Part shown: in pieces, positions 42,991-52,570 of the stretch
How positions within the stretch are numbered: the stretch's first letter is position 1
How the letters are laid out: the number at the start of each line of letters is the position of its first letter
Notes under the pieces: generated by a model
Told to the model about the DNA's origin: nothing
The model's database searches: none
What the model saw: only the letters and a program-made list of their open reading frames with translations
Made by a program: the position numbers and the translations under genes
Source of the DNA: Hymenobacter lapidiphilus
GTDB lineage: Bacteria > Bacteroidota > Bacteroidia > Cytophagales > Hymenobacteraceae
Reading direction: 5' to 3'
NCBI RefSeq assembly: GCF_003417065.2
Contig: NZ_QVLT01000003.1
Location: forward strand, 62,001-126,000
DNA: 64,000 nucleotides

Positions 42991-44607
42991 TTAGGCGCCG
43001 GCGACTACCTGGGCTTTAGGTGCGCCGGCCAGAATTTCTTCGTTGGCGTAGTCGGCGTACTTGCCGAAGTTCTTCACGAACTTCTCAGCCAGCGAGGAAG
43101 CCGTCTTGTCGTATTCCTCCGAATTGCTCCAGGTGTTGCGTGGGTCCAGAATCTCGGTGGGCACGCCGGGCACCGATACGGGTACCTCCACTCCAAAAAT
43201 GGGGTGCTTGGTGAACTCCACGTCGGTCAGCTCGCCGTTGAGGGCGGCCGTAATCATGGCCCGGGTGTAGGAGAGCTTCATGCGCGAGCCGGTGCCGTAC
43301 GAACCGCCGGTCCAGCCCGTGTTGATGAGCCACACGTTCACGTCGGGGTTCTCGTCCATTTTCTGGCCCAGCATCTCGGCGTACTTGGTGGGGTGCAGAG
43401 GCAGGAATACCGCGCCGAAGCAGGCCGAAAACGTCGTCTGGGGCTCGGTGATGCCCATTTCAGTACCCGCCACTTTGGCGGTGTAACCCGACATGAAGTG
43501 GTACATGGCGTGGCTCTTGTCGAGCTTGCTGATGGGGGGCAGCACCCCGAAAGCGTCGGCCGTCAGGAAGAAGATGTTCTTGGGCGCATCGGCTACCGAA
43601 GGCTCGATGGCATTGTCGATGTAGTGGATGGGGTAGGCCGTGCGCGTGTTCTCGGTTACGCTCTTGTTAGCGTAATCCACGGTGTGAGTGCCTTCCACGA
43701 AGCGCGTGTTCTCCACGATGGAGCCGAAGCGGATGGCGTCCCAAATCTGGGGCTCCTTCTCCTGGCTCAGGTCGATAACCTTAGCGTAGCAGCCGCCCTC
43801 GAAGTTGAATATGCCCTTGTCGGGCGTCCAGCCGTGCTCGTCGTCGCCAATCAGGCCGCGGTTAGGGTCGGCCGAAAGGGTGGTTTTGCCCGTACCCGAG
43901 AGGCCGAAGAATACGGCCGTGTCGCCCGCTGCGCCCACATTGGCCGAGCAGTGCATGCTCAGCGTGTTGTGCTCGTGGGGGAGCAGGTAGTTGAGCACGC
44001 CAAAAATGCCTTTCTTCATCTCACCGGCATAGCCCGTGCCACCAATCAGAATCATCTTCTTGGTGAAATTGAGGATGGCGAAGTTCTTCTGGCGGGTGCC
44101 ATCTACGGCCGGGTCGGCCTCGAAGCCGGGGGCGCAGATGATGCTGAAATCGGGCGTCCAGCTGGTGTCCGCGCCTTCAGTAGGGCGCAGGAACATGTTG
44201 TAGCAGAACAGGTTATGCCAGGCCAGCTCGTTCACTACGCGCAGCTTCAGCTCGTAGTCGGGGTTGGCACCGGCGTAGGCGTCGCGCACGTAAATCTCCT
44301 TGTCTTCCAGGTACTTCACCATCTTCTGGTGCAGCTGGTCGAACTTATCGGTCTCGAAGGGGATGTTGATGTCGCCCCACCACACGTTGTCGGCGGTGTT
44401 GGCGTCCTTCACCACGAAACGGTCTTTGGGCGAGCGGCCGGTGAAGGCGCCCGTGTCGGCCATCAGGGCCCCGTTGTCGGTGAGCGTACCCTCGTTGCGG
44501 CGCAATGCTTCCTCGACGAGGGCGGCGGGCGAGAGGTTGAGGTGCACCTGGGCAGCGGTGGAAATACCCAAGGGGGCGAGGCGGGCGTTGGCGGCAGAAT
44601 CTAGCAT
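42991..44607 (-). CDS. pckA: Phosphoenolpyruvate carboxykinase (ATP)
   Basis: 538 residues. The enzyme converts oxaloacetate and ATP to PEP, CO2 and ADP, the entry step of gluconeogenesis. Motifs: GRSPKDRFVV, the kinase-1a (P loop) GLSGTGKTTLSADPNRGLIG, DDEHGW, EGGCYAKVIDLS, TRTAYPIHYIDNAI and INTGWTGGSYGTGSRM. Length and order match the ATP-dependent family. With the many peptidases and the peptide transporter nearby, it fits growth on amino acids. A -7 box TACTTTTG lies at 44664-44671. Confidence 0.97.
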   Translation of the reverse strand: MLDSAANARLAPLGISTAAQVHLNLSPAALVEEALRRNEGTLTDNGALMADTGAFTGRSPKDRFVVKDANTADNVWWGDINIPFETDKFDQLHQKMVKYLEDKEIYVRDAYAGANPDYELKLRVVNELAWHNLFCYNMFLRPTEGADTSWTPDFSIICAPGFEADPAVDGTRQKNFAILNFTKKMILIGGTGYAGEMKKGIFGVLNYLLPHEHNTLSMHCSANVGAAGDTAVFFGLSGTGKTTLSADPNRGLIGDDEHGWTPDKGIFNFEGGCYAKVIDLSQEKEPQIWDAIRFGSIVENTRFVEGTHTVDYANKSVTENTRTAYPIHYIDNAIEPSVADAPKNIFFLTADAFGVLPPISKLDKSHAMYHFMSGYTAKVAGTEMGITEPQTTFSACFGAVFLPLHPTKYAEMLGQKMDENPDVNVWLINTGWTGGSYGTGSRMKLSYTRAMITAALNGELTDVEFTKHPIFGVEVPVSVPGVPTEILDPRNTWSNSEEYDKTASSLAEKFVKNFGKYADYANEEILAGAPKAQVVAGA

Positions 44608-44663
44608 ACAGGGGCCGAAAACGGATGGGGGTTGGGTGGAAAAATCAGTGGGAATACAGGGGC

Positions 44664-44671
44664 AAAAGTAG
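44664..44671 (-). promoter_or_regulatory. -7 box (TACTTTTG) of pckA
   Basis: Exact TAnnTTTG on the minus strand, 56 nt before the ATG at 44607. No clear -33 element. Confidence 0.45.
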
Positions 44672-44864
44672 CGAAAAAGCTGGCGAAAAACCGGGAAAAG
44701 CCAAAATGATAGCGAAAATTCGCCGTAAAATCGTATGCCCCGGTCAGGCGGCGGCGGCCGGTTTCAGCGGGTTTCGGGCGGTTTAGGAAACTTTTGTAGT
44801 TTTACCAACCCCATTCCGGTTGCAGCCGGGCTCGTATCTCTTTCCCCATTCTTAGTTCCTCTTC

Positions 44865-46487
44865 ATGCACTCACCCTCCGCTGCCCAGCAGCCCGTGTCA
44901 TCCTCCTCGTCGCACCCCAAGGGGCTATACGTCCTCTTCGCCACCGAAATGTGGGAGCGGTTCAGCTACTACGGCATGCGCGCCCTGCTCATTCTGTACA
45001 TGACGCAGGCGCTGGTATTCGATAAGGAGTACTCCTCGCTCATTTACGGCAACTATACCAGCCTCGTGTACCTCACGCCGCTGCTGGGCGGCTACGTCGC
45101 CGACCGCTACTGGGGTAACCGCCGCTCTATTCTGGTGGGCGGCCTGATGATGGCTATTGGCCAGTTTGCTTTGTTTTTCTCGGCTTCCCTGTACACGGCC
45201 GGGCAGGCTACAGCGCCCCAAACGCAGCTGCTGCTGTTTATGCTGGGTTTAGGCCTATTGATTTTCGGTAACGGTTTCTTCAAGCCCAACATCTCCTCGA
45301 TGGTGGGTTCGCTCTACCCGGCCGGCGACAACCGCATCGATACTGCCTACACCATCTTCTATATGGGCATCAACCTGGGCGCGTTTTTCTCGCCCCTGGT
45401 GTGCGGCACGCTGGGCGATACGGGCAACCCCGAAGATTTCAAGTGGGGCTTCCTGGCTGCTGGTATCGGTATGCTGATTGGCTCGCTCACCTTTGAGCTG
45501 TTCAAAAACAAGTACATCATAACGGCCGAAGGTGCGGCGCTGGGTGGCAAGCCCGAGCAGACCGTGGCCCACTCGCCGGTAGTGCCCGTGGGTACCGATG
45601 CTCCGGTACGCGCCGAAACCATCGACCAGCCCGCCGCTAAGAGCTTCGCCAGCAAGCTGCCCATGCTTATAGGTCTGTTCGTAGTAGTGTACGCCGCTAT
45701 TGCCTGGCTCATGAACTACGACTGGGTGGGAGCCTTCGTGTTCGCGGCCATGATTGTAACGCCTATCGCCGTTCTGGCCGACGCCTCCATTACCAACCGC
45801 GAGCGGCAGAAAATCTACGTGATTCTGATTCTCAGCTTTTTCGTGATTTTCTTCTGGGGCGCGTTCGAGCAGGCCGGCGCTTCGCTCACCTTCTTCGCCA
45901 ACGAGCAGACCGACCGTCAGATGGGCTCCTACACCGTGCCGGCTTCATACTTCCAGTCGGCCAACGCGCTGTTCATCATTCTGTTCGCCCCAATATTTGC
46001 AGTAATCTGGACGTTCATGGGCAAGCGTGGCATCGAGCCTTCGTCGCCGCTGAAAATGTCTATCGGCCTCATGTTCCTGGCCATCGGCTACCTCATCATT
46101 GCCTTCGGTGTGAAGGGCGTGGACGCCAGCACCAAAGTGAGCATGTTCTGGCTGATTACCATGTACCTGATGCACACCTTCGGCGAGCTGTGCCTGTCGC
46201 CCATCGGCCTGGCGCTGGTAAACAAGCTGGCCCCACTGCGCTTCGCCTCGTTGCTGATGGCCGTGTGGTTCCTGGCCACGGCCGCCGGCAACAAGTTCGC
46301 CGGCGTGCTGAGCGCCCTCTACCCCGAGCCCGGCAAGCCCGCCCCGTTCTTCGTCGGCTTCGAAATCACGGGCCTCTACGAGTTCTTCATGATTTTCGTG
46401 GCCCTCTCGGCCGCCGCCTCGCTGGTGCTGTTCGTCATCTACCGCAAGCTCACCCAGATGATGGCGGAGCCGGTAGTTGCTCGCTAA
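44865..46487 (+). CDS. Peptide MFS transporter (POT/PTR family)
   Basis: 540 residues with about 14 transmembrane helices. Signature motifs: ATEMWERFSYYGMRALLILY with the proton-coupling ExxER group, GNGFFKPNISSMVG, and FYMGINLGAFFSPLVCG, the FYxxINxG motif of the POT family. It imports di- and tripeptides with protons across the inner membrane. A large cytoplasmic loop near 220-255 carries Pro/Val-rich sequence. Adjacent pckA and many exported peptidases in the window suggest use of peptides as carbon and nitrogen source. Confidence 0.94.
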   Translation: MHSPSAAQQPVSSSSSHPKGLYVLFATEMWERFSYYGMRALLILYMTQALVFDKEYSSLIYGNYTSLVYLTPLLGGYVADRYWGNRRSILVGGLMMAIGQFALFFSASLYTAGQATAPQTQLLLFMLGLGLLIFGNGFFKPNISSMVGSLYPAGDNRIDTAYTIFYMGINLGAFFSPLVCGTLGDTGNPEDFKWGFLAAGIGMLIGSLTFELFKNKYIITAEGAALGGKPEQTVAHSPVVPVGTDAPVRAETIDQPAAKSFASKLPMLIGLFVVVYAAIAWLMNYDWVGAFVFAAMIVTPIAVLADASITNRERQKIYVILILSFFVIFFWGAFEQAGASLTFFANEQTDRQMGSYTVPASYFQSANALFIILFAPIFAVIWTFMGKRGIEPSSPLKMSIGLMFLAIGYLIIAFGVKGVDASTKVSMFWLITMYLMHTFGELCLSPIGLALVNKLAPLRFASLLMAVWFLATAAGNKFAGVLSALYPEPGKPAPFFVGFEITGLYEFFMIFVALSAAASLVLFVIYRKLTQMMAEPVVAR

Positions 46488-46658
46488 ATCATAGCTGTTG
46501 CTGATGCAGACGTCATTCGTTCTGAATCATCAGCAAACAAAAAGCCCCGCTGGACTTCGGTCCGGCGGGGCTTTTCGTTTGATAAGGCCGCAGATGCAGA
46601 CGTTTGCTGACTCATGCATCAGCGAAATCATGATTAATCAGCGTTAATCAGTGATTTA
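46488..46658. repeat. Stop-adjacent repeat pair (tgatttA family) with central terminator, copy 3
   Basis: The TAA of the transporter (46485-46487) runs into atcatagctgttgctgatgc, and the TAA of the convergent aldo/keto reductase (46656-46658, minus) sits in cagtgattta. The repeat halves share cagacgt and atcagc units and surround a hairpin at 46541-46574. Confidence 0.75.
46541..46574. terminator. Hairpin between convergent peptide transporter and aldo/keto reductase genes
   Basis: aaagccccgctgga pairs with tccggcggggcttt (one wobble) around a 6-nt loop. Confidence 0.85.
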
Positions 46659-47495
46659 GAAATCGAAGTTATCCGGGTCGGGGCCGAGGCGTTGGTTACG
46701 GTCCAGGCCGTCGATGTAGGCCAACTCATCCGCGGTCAGCTCGAAATCGAACACGTCGGCGTTGCCGATGATGTGGGCCTGCTTCACCGATTTCGGAATC
46801 GTGACGACACCGCGCTGCAGGTCCCAGCGCACCAGAATCTGGGCCGGCGACTTGCCGTATTTGCGGGCCAGCTCGTTCACGATATCCTGCTCAAATACCT
46901 TCCCCTGCATCAGCGGCGACCACGCCTGGTACTGAATATCGTGCTGCCGGCAGTAGGCTTGTAACTCGGACTGCACCAGCCACGGATGAAACTCCAGTTG
47001 ATTCACCATGGGCTTGACTTTAGCCTCGGGCATCAGTTCTTCCAAGTGGTGCTGCAGAAAGTTACTGACGCCGATAGCGCGCACCCTGCCGTCGGCATAC
47101 AGCTTCTCCAGCGCCCGCCAGGTTTCCCGGAACTTGCCGGCCACGGGCCAGTGAATCAGGTACAGGTCGAGCGTTTCCAGGCCCAAAAGGTCTAGGCTCG
47201 TATCGAAGGCGCGCAGGGTGCTGTCGTAGCCCTGGTCGCTGTTCCAGACTTTGCTGGTGACGAACACGTCTTCGCGGGGCACGCTGCTTTCCCGGATGGC
47301 CTGCCCGACGCCCGCCTCGTTTTTGTACACGGCGGCGGTATCAATGTGGCGGTAGCCCGCTTCCAGCGCCCAGCGCACGGCCTGCTGCACTTCCGCGCCA
47401 TCTTCGGCCTGCCACACGCCCAGCCCCAGGTAGGGTATCTGCACGCCATTGGCCAGCGGCCACGTACCGCCAATATCCGTTATTTTCTTCTCCAT
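46656..47495 (-). CDS. Aldo/keto reductase
   Basis: 279 residues from the ATG at 47495; an in-frame TTG at 47504 is also possible. The catalytic tetrad of the family is present: Asp52 and Tyr57 in GYRHIDTAAVYKNE, Lys82 in TSKVWNSD and His115 in LYLIHWPV. KSVKQAHI and later Asn and Arg residues form the NADPH site. It resembles the bacterial 2,5-diketo-gluconate reductase branch (glyoxal and carbonyl reductases); the substrate is not decided by sequence. Confidence 0.92.
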   Translation of the reverse strand: MEKKITDIGGTWPLANGVQIPYLGLGVWQAEDGAEVQQAVRWALEAGYRHIDTAAVYKNEAGVGQAIRESSVPREDVFVTSKVWNSDQGYDSTLRAFDTSLDLLGLETLDLYLIHWPVAGKFRETWRALEKLYADGRVRAIGVSNFLQHHLEELMPEAKVKPMVNQLEFHPWLVQSELQAYCRQHDIQYQAWSPLMQGKVFEQDIVNELARKYGKSPAQILVRWDLQRGVVTIPKSVKQAHIIGNADVFDFELTADELAYIDGLDRNQRLGPDPDNFDF

Positions 47496-47538
47496 TTTTA
47501 TCAATCAAGAAATGAACACTGCCACTATTTACGCGCAA

Positions 47539-47573
47539 AAAAGCCCCGCCGGATAAAATCCAACGGGGCTTTT
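47539..47573 (-). terminator. Hairpin after groL
   Basis: aaaagccccg pairs with cggggctttt around 15 nt, downstream of the GroEL stop on the minus strand and between it and the aldo/keto reductase start. Confidence 0.75.
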
Positions 47574-47582
47574 GTACTAGCG

Positions 47583-47644
47583 CAATAGAACGGATGACGT
47601 TCGAATCAGCGTAATCAGCGCAAAAATCAGCGCTAATCAGTGAT

Positions 47645-47647
<3 letters not shown>
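47583..47647. repeat. Stop-adjacent repeat (atcagcg family), copy 4
   Basis: Tandem aatcagcg-type units (aatcagcgtaatcagcgc, aaaaatcagcgctaatcag) end in tgattta, which contains the GroEL stop (47645-47647, minus). Confidence 0.75.
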
Positions 47648-49309
<1,662 letters not shown>

Positions 49310-49335
49310 TCAACGAAAGGAAACCAGCGTCCGGC

Positions 49336-49626
49336 CTAGAGTACGGCGAAGATGTCGGACTCCTTCATGATAAGCAGGTCCTGCCCATCCACGGTGATTT
49401 CGGTGCCGGCGTACTTGCCGTAGAGCACCTGGTCGCCGGTTTTAACCTGAGGCTTGATGGTAGTACCGTTGTCGGCCACTTTGCCCTCACCCACGGCCAC
49501 TACTTCACCCCGCTGGGGCTTTTCTTTGGCCGTGTCGGGAATGATGATGCCCGATTTGGTTTTTTCTTCGGCGGCGGCCGGCGCGATGATAACGCGGTCA
49601 GCCAGCGGTTTGATGCTAAGCGACAT
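49336..49626 (-). CDS. groES: Co-chaperonin GroES
   Basis: 96 residues: [40 protein letters not shown], and [20 protein letters not shown]. It caps GroEL and is essential for folding. groES and groL are cotranscribed in this order. A terminator (49921-49950) separates it from secG upstream. Confidence 0.97.
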   Translation of the reverse strand: MSLSIKPLADRVIIAPAAAEEKTKSGIIIPDTAKEKPQRGEVVAVGEGKVADNGTTIKPQVKTGDQVLYGKYAGTEITVDGQDLLIMKESDIFAVL

Positions 49627-49974
49627 AGTGTAAATTTTGGTTGAAAAGTTGAAAGAATCTGGAATTACCAGGTGGTAAAAGCTGTGCTACACCTTCTATG
49701 CCAGCCCGCTTAAACCTGACAGAATGAACGGTTCTGCTCCTTTTTCGGCCAGTTTTGCACTGTGAGCCTGCCAGCCGTGGCAGGAAATGGCCCGAATTGG
49801 TGCGGCTGTGGCACAGCGTGTAGCGCGTAGCCCGACAGTACTATTGATACTAAGTGGGATTACGGATTGTAAGCCAAGCCACGGTTTCAGGAGTTCGGAT
49901 AAGCTGAAAAACGCAAAAAAGCCGGTGGCTTCCCATAGGAAACCACCGGCTGTCAGGCCGAAAACGGGCTGGTG
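49627..49974. other. Leader region of groES with a CTGCCA-N4-TGGCAG inverted repeat
   Basis: This 350-nt gap holds no gene. It has a perfect 6-bp inverted repeat (ctgccagccgtggcag) at 49769-49784, and a terminator at 49921-49950. The leader near the ATG is A/T rich. No TTG-N-TAnnTTTG match is seen, so the groESL promoter may be of a different class. Confidence 0.5.
49921..49950 (-). terminator. Hairpin after secG
   Basis: gccggtgg pairs with ccaccggc with an interior loop, followed by tttttt on the minus strand, 24 nt past the SecG stop. It separates secG from groES. Confidence 0.8.
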
Positions 49975-50337
49975 CTAGTTGGCCGGAGCCGGAGCTACGG
50001 GGGCGGCCGGAGCCGGAGCGCCGGGCGCTACCGGGGCTGAAGTGGCAGGAATGCGGGTTTCGAGGGCGCGCTGCTGGTTGATGCTGCGTACGGGGCCCGA
50101 CGGGGCATGACCGCCGACGACGTAGGAGCCCAGGCTGAGCACCATCAGGCCGATGGCGAAACCCCAGGTGAGCTTTTCGAGCAGGTCGCCGGTACGCTTC
50201 ACGCCCATCATCTGGGCAGCGCCGCCACCTGCGCCGAACTGGCTGGACAGGCCGCCGCCTTTAGGGTTCTGGGCCAATACTACTATGGACAGCAGCACGC
50301 AAATGACGAGAATCAGGGCAATAATGGCGTAGTACAT
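49975..50337 (-). CDS. secG: Preprotein translocase subunit SecG
   Basis: 120 residues: first transmembrane helix YYAIIALILVICVLLSIVVL, the SecG signature LAQNPKGGGLSSQFGAGGG, then a second helix GFAIGLMVLSLGSYVVGG and a Pro/Ala-rich tail. SecG helps SecYE move proteins across the inner membrane. Its ATG follows the TAA of the upstream gene directly, so translational coupling is likely. Confidence 0.93.
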   Translation of the reverse strand: MYYAIIALILVICVLLSIVVLAQNPKGGGLSSQFGAGGGAAQMMGVKRTGDLLEKLTWGFAIGLMVLSLGSYVVGGHAPSGPVRSINQQRALETRIPATSAPVAPGAPAPAAPVAPAPAN

Positions 50338-51801
50338 TTACTCCGGGGGTTGTTGCAGTTGTTGGATTTGCTCGGCAAAGTACGCCATTTTTCCGGGCTG
50401 CTTCGCCATTAGGCGCTCATAAATTTCAATGGCCTTGGCTGTCTTGCCCTGCCGGACCATGATCTTGGCCAGACTTTCGGATGCCAGGGCTGGTGCAGGC
50501 ACACTGCTACGAACCGACAAATCAGTCTGTTCGGCAGTGGGTAGGGGCAGCCCAATTGTGCCCGCTTTAATGCGGGGCTGGGCTTTGAGGAAGCGGTTGA
50601 TCAGGTCGAGCGAGGAGGTTTTGGCGGCCGGCTGGTGGGCGCGGGCATGGGCCAGCAGCAGAGCATCGGGCTCAAAAAAGGCCTCCAGGGGCAAATCAAG
50701 CGCGAAGCCGTCGGGGGTGCGGCCCTGCAGATCGTAGCCCAGGCGGCTGCCGCCGCCCAGCGCGTAGCCCAGCTCGGCATCGGCCCGGAAGGGAGCGGTA
50801 ACGCGGGGTGGGGTAGCAGAGCGGGTGGTGGGCAGCTCGTCGTCTTCCGCCGCAAACGTATCGTCGTCGTTATCAATGCCGGGCAGCCGGTAGCTCGTAG
50901 GCTCGGGCAAACGAGCCTCGCCCAGGCCAAATTCAAAGCGCGAAATACCTGCACCGCTCGGCGGCCGGATAGGCGGCGCAACGGCCGGCAACAGTTCATC
51001 GGCAGGGTCAGCGGCATTCGTAAAAATCGGCGCAACGGCTTTTTCAGCAACGGCGGTTTCCTCCGTAGCGTCGTCGCTGGCGTCCGCCGCTTCTTCTGAT
51101 GTTGTGGAGGATGTTGCCAGGGGCTTTGCCGGATCGGTAGGTTCTGCAACCGAAGCAGGCTGCCCCTCGTCAGCAGGCGTTTTCACCTCTGGCAGTTCAG
51201 CCAGCACGGCTTCAGAAGAGGTAATAGGCGCGGCTGCAGCTGGTTCGACGGCCGTTTCGTGCGCCGCCGCCGGCTCATTGGCGGTGGCCGTTGTAGCTGC
51301 TGCTGTGGTATCCTGTGTGTTGGCCGGGGCTTCGGCCGGCACCAGGGAGTCGTGGCCGGCCGGTTCGTCAGCCACCGCAGTTTCGTCAGCCGGGGCAGGT
51401 ACCGAAACGACTTCCACCGCAAATAAATCGATTTCCGGAGCGGTAGCTGGCTCGGGCAAAGGCGCCGCCGCAAGGGCCACCGGCGCAACCGGGGCCACTT
51501 CGGCAGCGGCTACTGCATGGGTCTGAGGCGCACTGGTAATGTGCGTATCTACCGGAAGGGCCGCCGGGGCGGGGCGTTCCAGTAACTGGCGTAGCAGCTC
51601 GCGGTCGGCGGCGTAAGTAGCGGCGCGGCGCAGGCGCTGGCCAGCTAGCATACTGCCGCGGTCGTGGGCCGTTTTGGCCAGCAGCACATGGGCCGTCTGG
51701 CAGTACGGAAAGGCCGCGGCCAACTGCTCCAGCTCCCGGATTTCATCGTCGGAAATACCGTTTACGTGGTCCAGAATGCGTAAGAGCGACGCGCGGGTCA
51801 T
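50338..51801 (-). CDS. Hypothetical TPR-like protein with long acidic Ala/Pro-rich centre
   Basis: 487 residues from the ATG at 51801. N-terminal helices (LLRILDHVNGISDDEIRELE, LAAAFPYCQTAHVLLAKTAH) look like a TPR-type pair. Residues 90-330 are Ala, Pro, Glu and Thr-rich and acidic, probably disordered. The C terminus (LAKIMVRQGKTAKAIEIYER) is a clear TPR motif. I recall proteins of this layout between lptE and secG in other Bacteroidota; the function is not known. It ends directly at the secG start codon. Confidence 0.8.
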   Translation of the reverse strand: MTRASLLRILDHVNGISDDEIRELEQLAAAFPYCQTAHVLLAKTAHDRGSMLAGQRLRRAATYAADRELLRQLLERPAPAALPVDTHITSAPQTHAVAAAEVAPVAPVALAAAPLPEPATAPEIDLFAVEVVSVPAPADETAVADEPAGHDSLVPAEAPANTQDTTAAATTATANEPAAAHETAVEPAAAAPITSSEAVLAELPEVKTPADEGQPASVAEPTDPAKPLATSSTTSEEAADASDDATEETAVAEKAVAPIFTNAADPADELLPAVAPPIRPPSGAGISRFEFGLGEARLPEPTSYRLPGIDNDDDTFAAEDDELPTTRSATPPRVTAPFRADAELGYALGGGSRLGYDLQGRTPDGFALDLPLEAFFEPDALLLAHARAHQPAAKTSSLDLINRFLKAQPRIKAGTIGLPLPTAEQTDLSVRSSVPAPALASESLAKIMVRQGKTAKAIEIYERLMAKQPGKMAYFAEQIQQLQQPPE

Positions 51802-51952
51802 GCGAAATAGCGTAGAAGAGGCAGCCGGCCAATAGCCTGTGGTAGGATGCGGGCAGGAAAAAAAGGTAGTAGCGACACCCGGCAGCGGCCGGCCGGGCAA
51901 GCGGGCTACAAGAATACGGCAATTCGGGCACTAAAACGCAGCCCGCCCACAA

Positions 51953-52570
51953 TTACCAGTTGGCCACCGACTTATTGAACGCGTCGCTGATAAGGTTGCG
52001 AAATAGCTCGTTGAGCGCCGTCTGGTCGCTGTTGACGCTGGCAATGTCGCGGGTAGCAGGGAAGGAGCGGGTCGTTTGCAGCGTCTCCTCGAAATCCTGT
52101 TTGGGGTCTTTAGTATTGGTAAATTTCACCCGCACCTGAATAGTTAGCTGGTTGGCGCCCGCCTGGTCGATGCCGTTGGCCTGCTGAATGGCGGCCGGGG
52201 CAAAGTCATAGGCAAGTATCTGACCCTCAAACTGCAGGTCGCCGTCGCGGGGCACGAGCTTCAGGCTGGTGTTACGCTGAAAGTAGTCCTTGAAATTCTC
52301 CGTGAACTGCTGCGACAGAAACGAGGGACCGTTGCTGGCGTTGTTGGCAAACGTAGCAATGGAAATCGTTTTAATGGTGGGGTCGATGTTGGTGCCACTG
52401 AACGAGTATACACCGCAGCCGCTGAACAGGAAAATAGCGGTTAGCTGACAGCTGATAGCTATTAGCCTCCGTGCAATGGATGCAAAATGCTTCAGGCTTT
52501 TCAAACAGAAAGCTAACGGCCAATAGCTAATAGCTAACAGCTTGCTAAAACTATGCTTGTTCCAGGTCAT
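51953..52570 (-). CDS. lptE: LptE family outer-membrane lipoprotein
   Basis: 205 residues. LptE partners LptD in placing lipopolysaccharide in the outer leaflet. The family domain starts at about 50 after a lipobox LFSGC (Cys52): VYSFSGTNIDPTIKTISIAT, FANNASNGPSFLSQQFTENF, then LQFEGQILAYDFAPAAIQ. The 50 residues before the Cys, including LLAISYWPLAF and RRLIAISCQLTA, are encoded by a palindromic repeat (52437-52543), so the export signal comes from repeat DNA. The ATG at 52570 overlaps the sigma-54 activator gene by 20 nt. A start closer to the lipobox with a non-ATG codon cannot be excluded. Confidence 0.82.
   Translation of the reverse strand: MTWNKHSFSKLLAISYWPLAFCLKSLKHFASIARRLIAISCQLTAIFLFSGCGVYSFSGTNIDPTIKTISIATFANNASNGPSFLSQQFTENFKDYFQRNTSLKLVPRDGDLQFEGQILAYDFAPAAIQQANGIDQAGANQLTIQVRVKFTNTKDPKQDFEETLQTTRSFPATRDIASVNSDQTALNELFRNLISDAFNKSVANW
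52437..52543. repeat. Palindromic repeat, agctaatagct type, inside the start of lptE
   Basis: Contains ggttagctgacagctgatag and, inverted, agctaacggccaatagctaa, each related to the element at 32677-32756. It lies within the 5' end of lptE. Confidence 0.75.

Noticed and set aside
43204..44604. A 466-residue plus-strand frame
   Set aside because: Antisense shadow of pckA.
49760..49790. A sigma-54 promoter (GG-N10-GC) before groES
   Set aside because: The best match has a 12-nt spacing, which does not fit.
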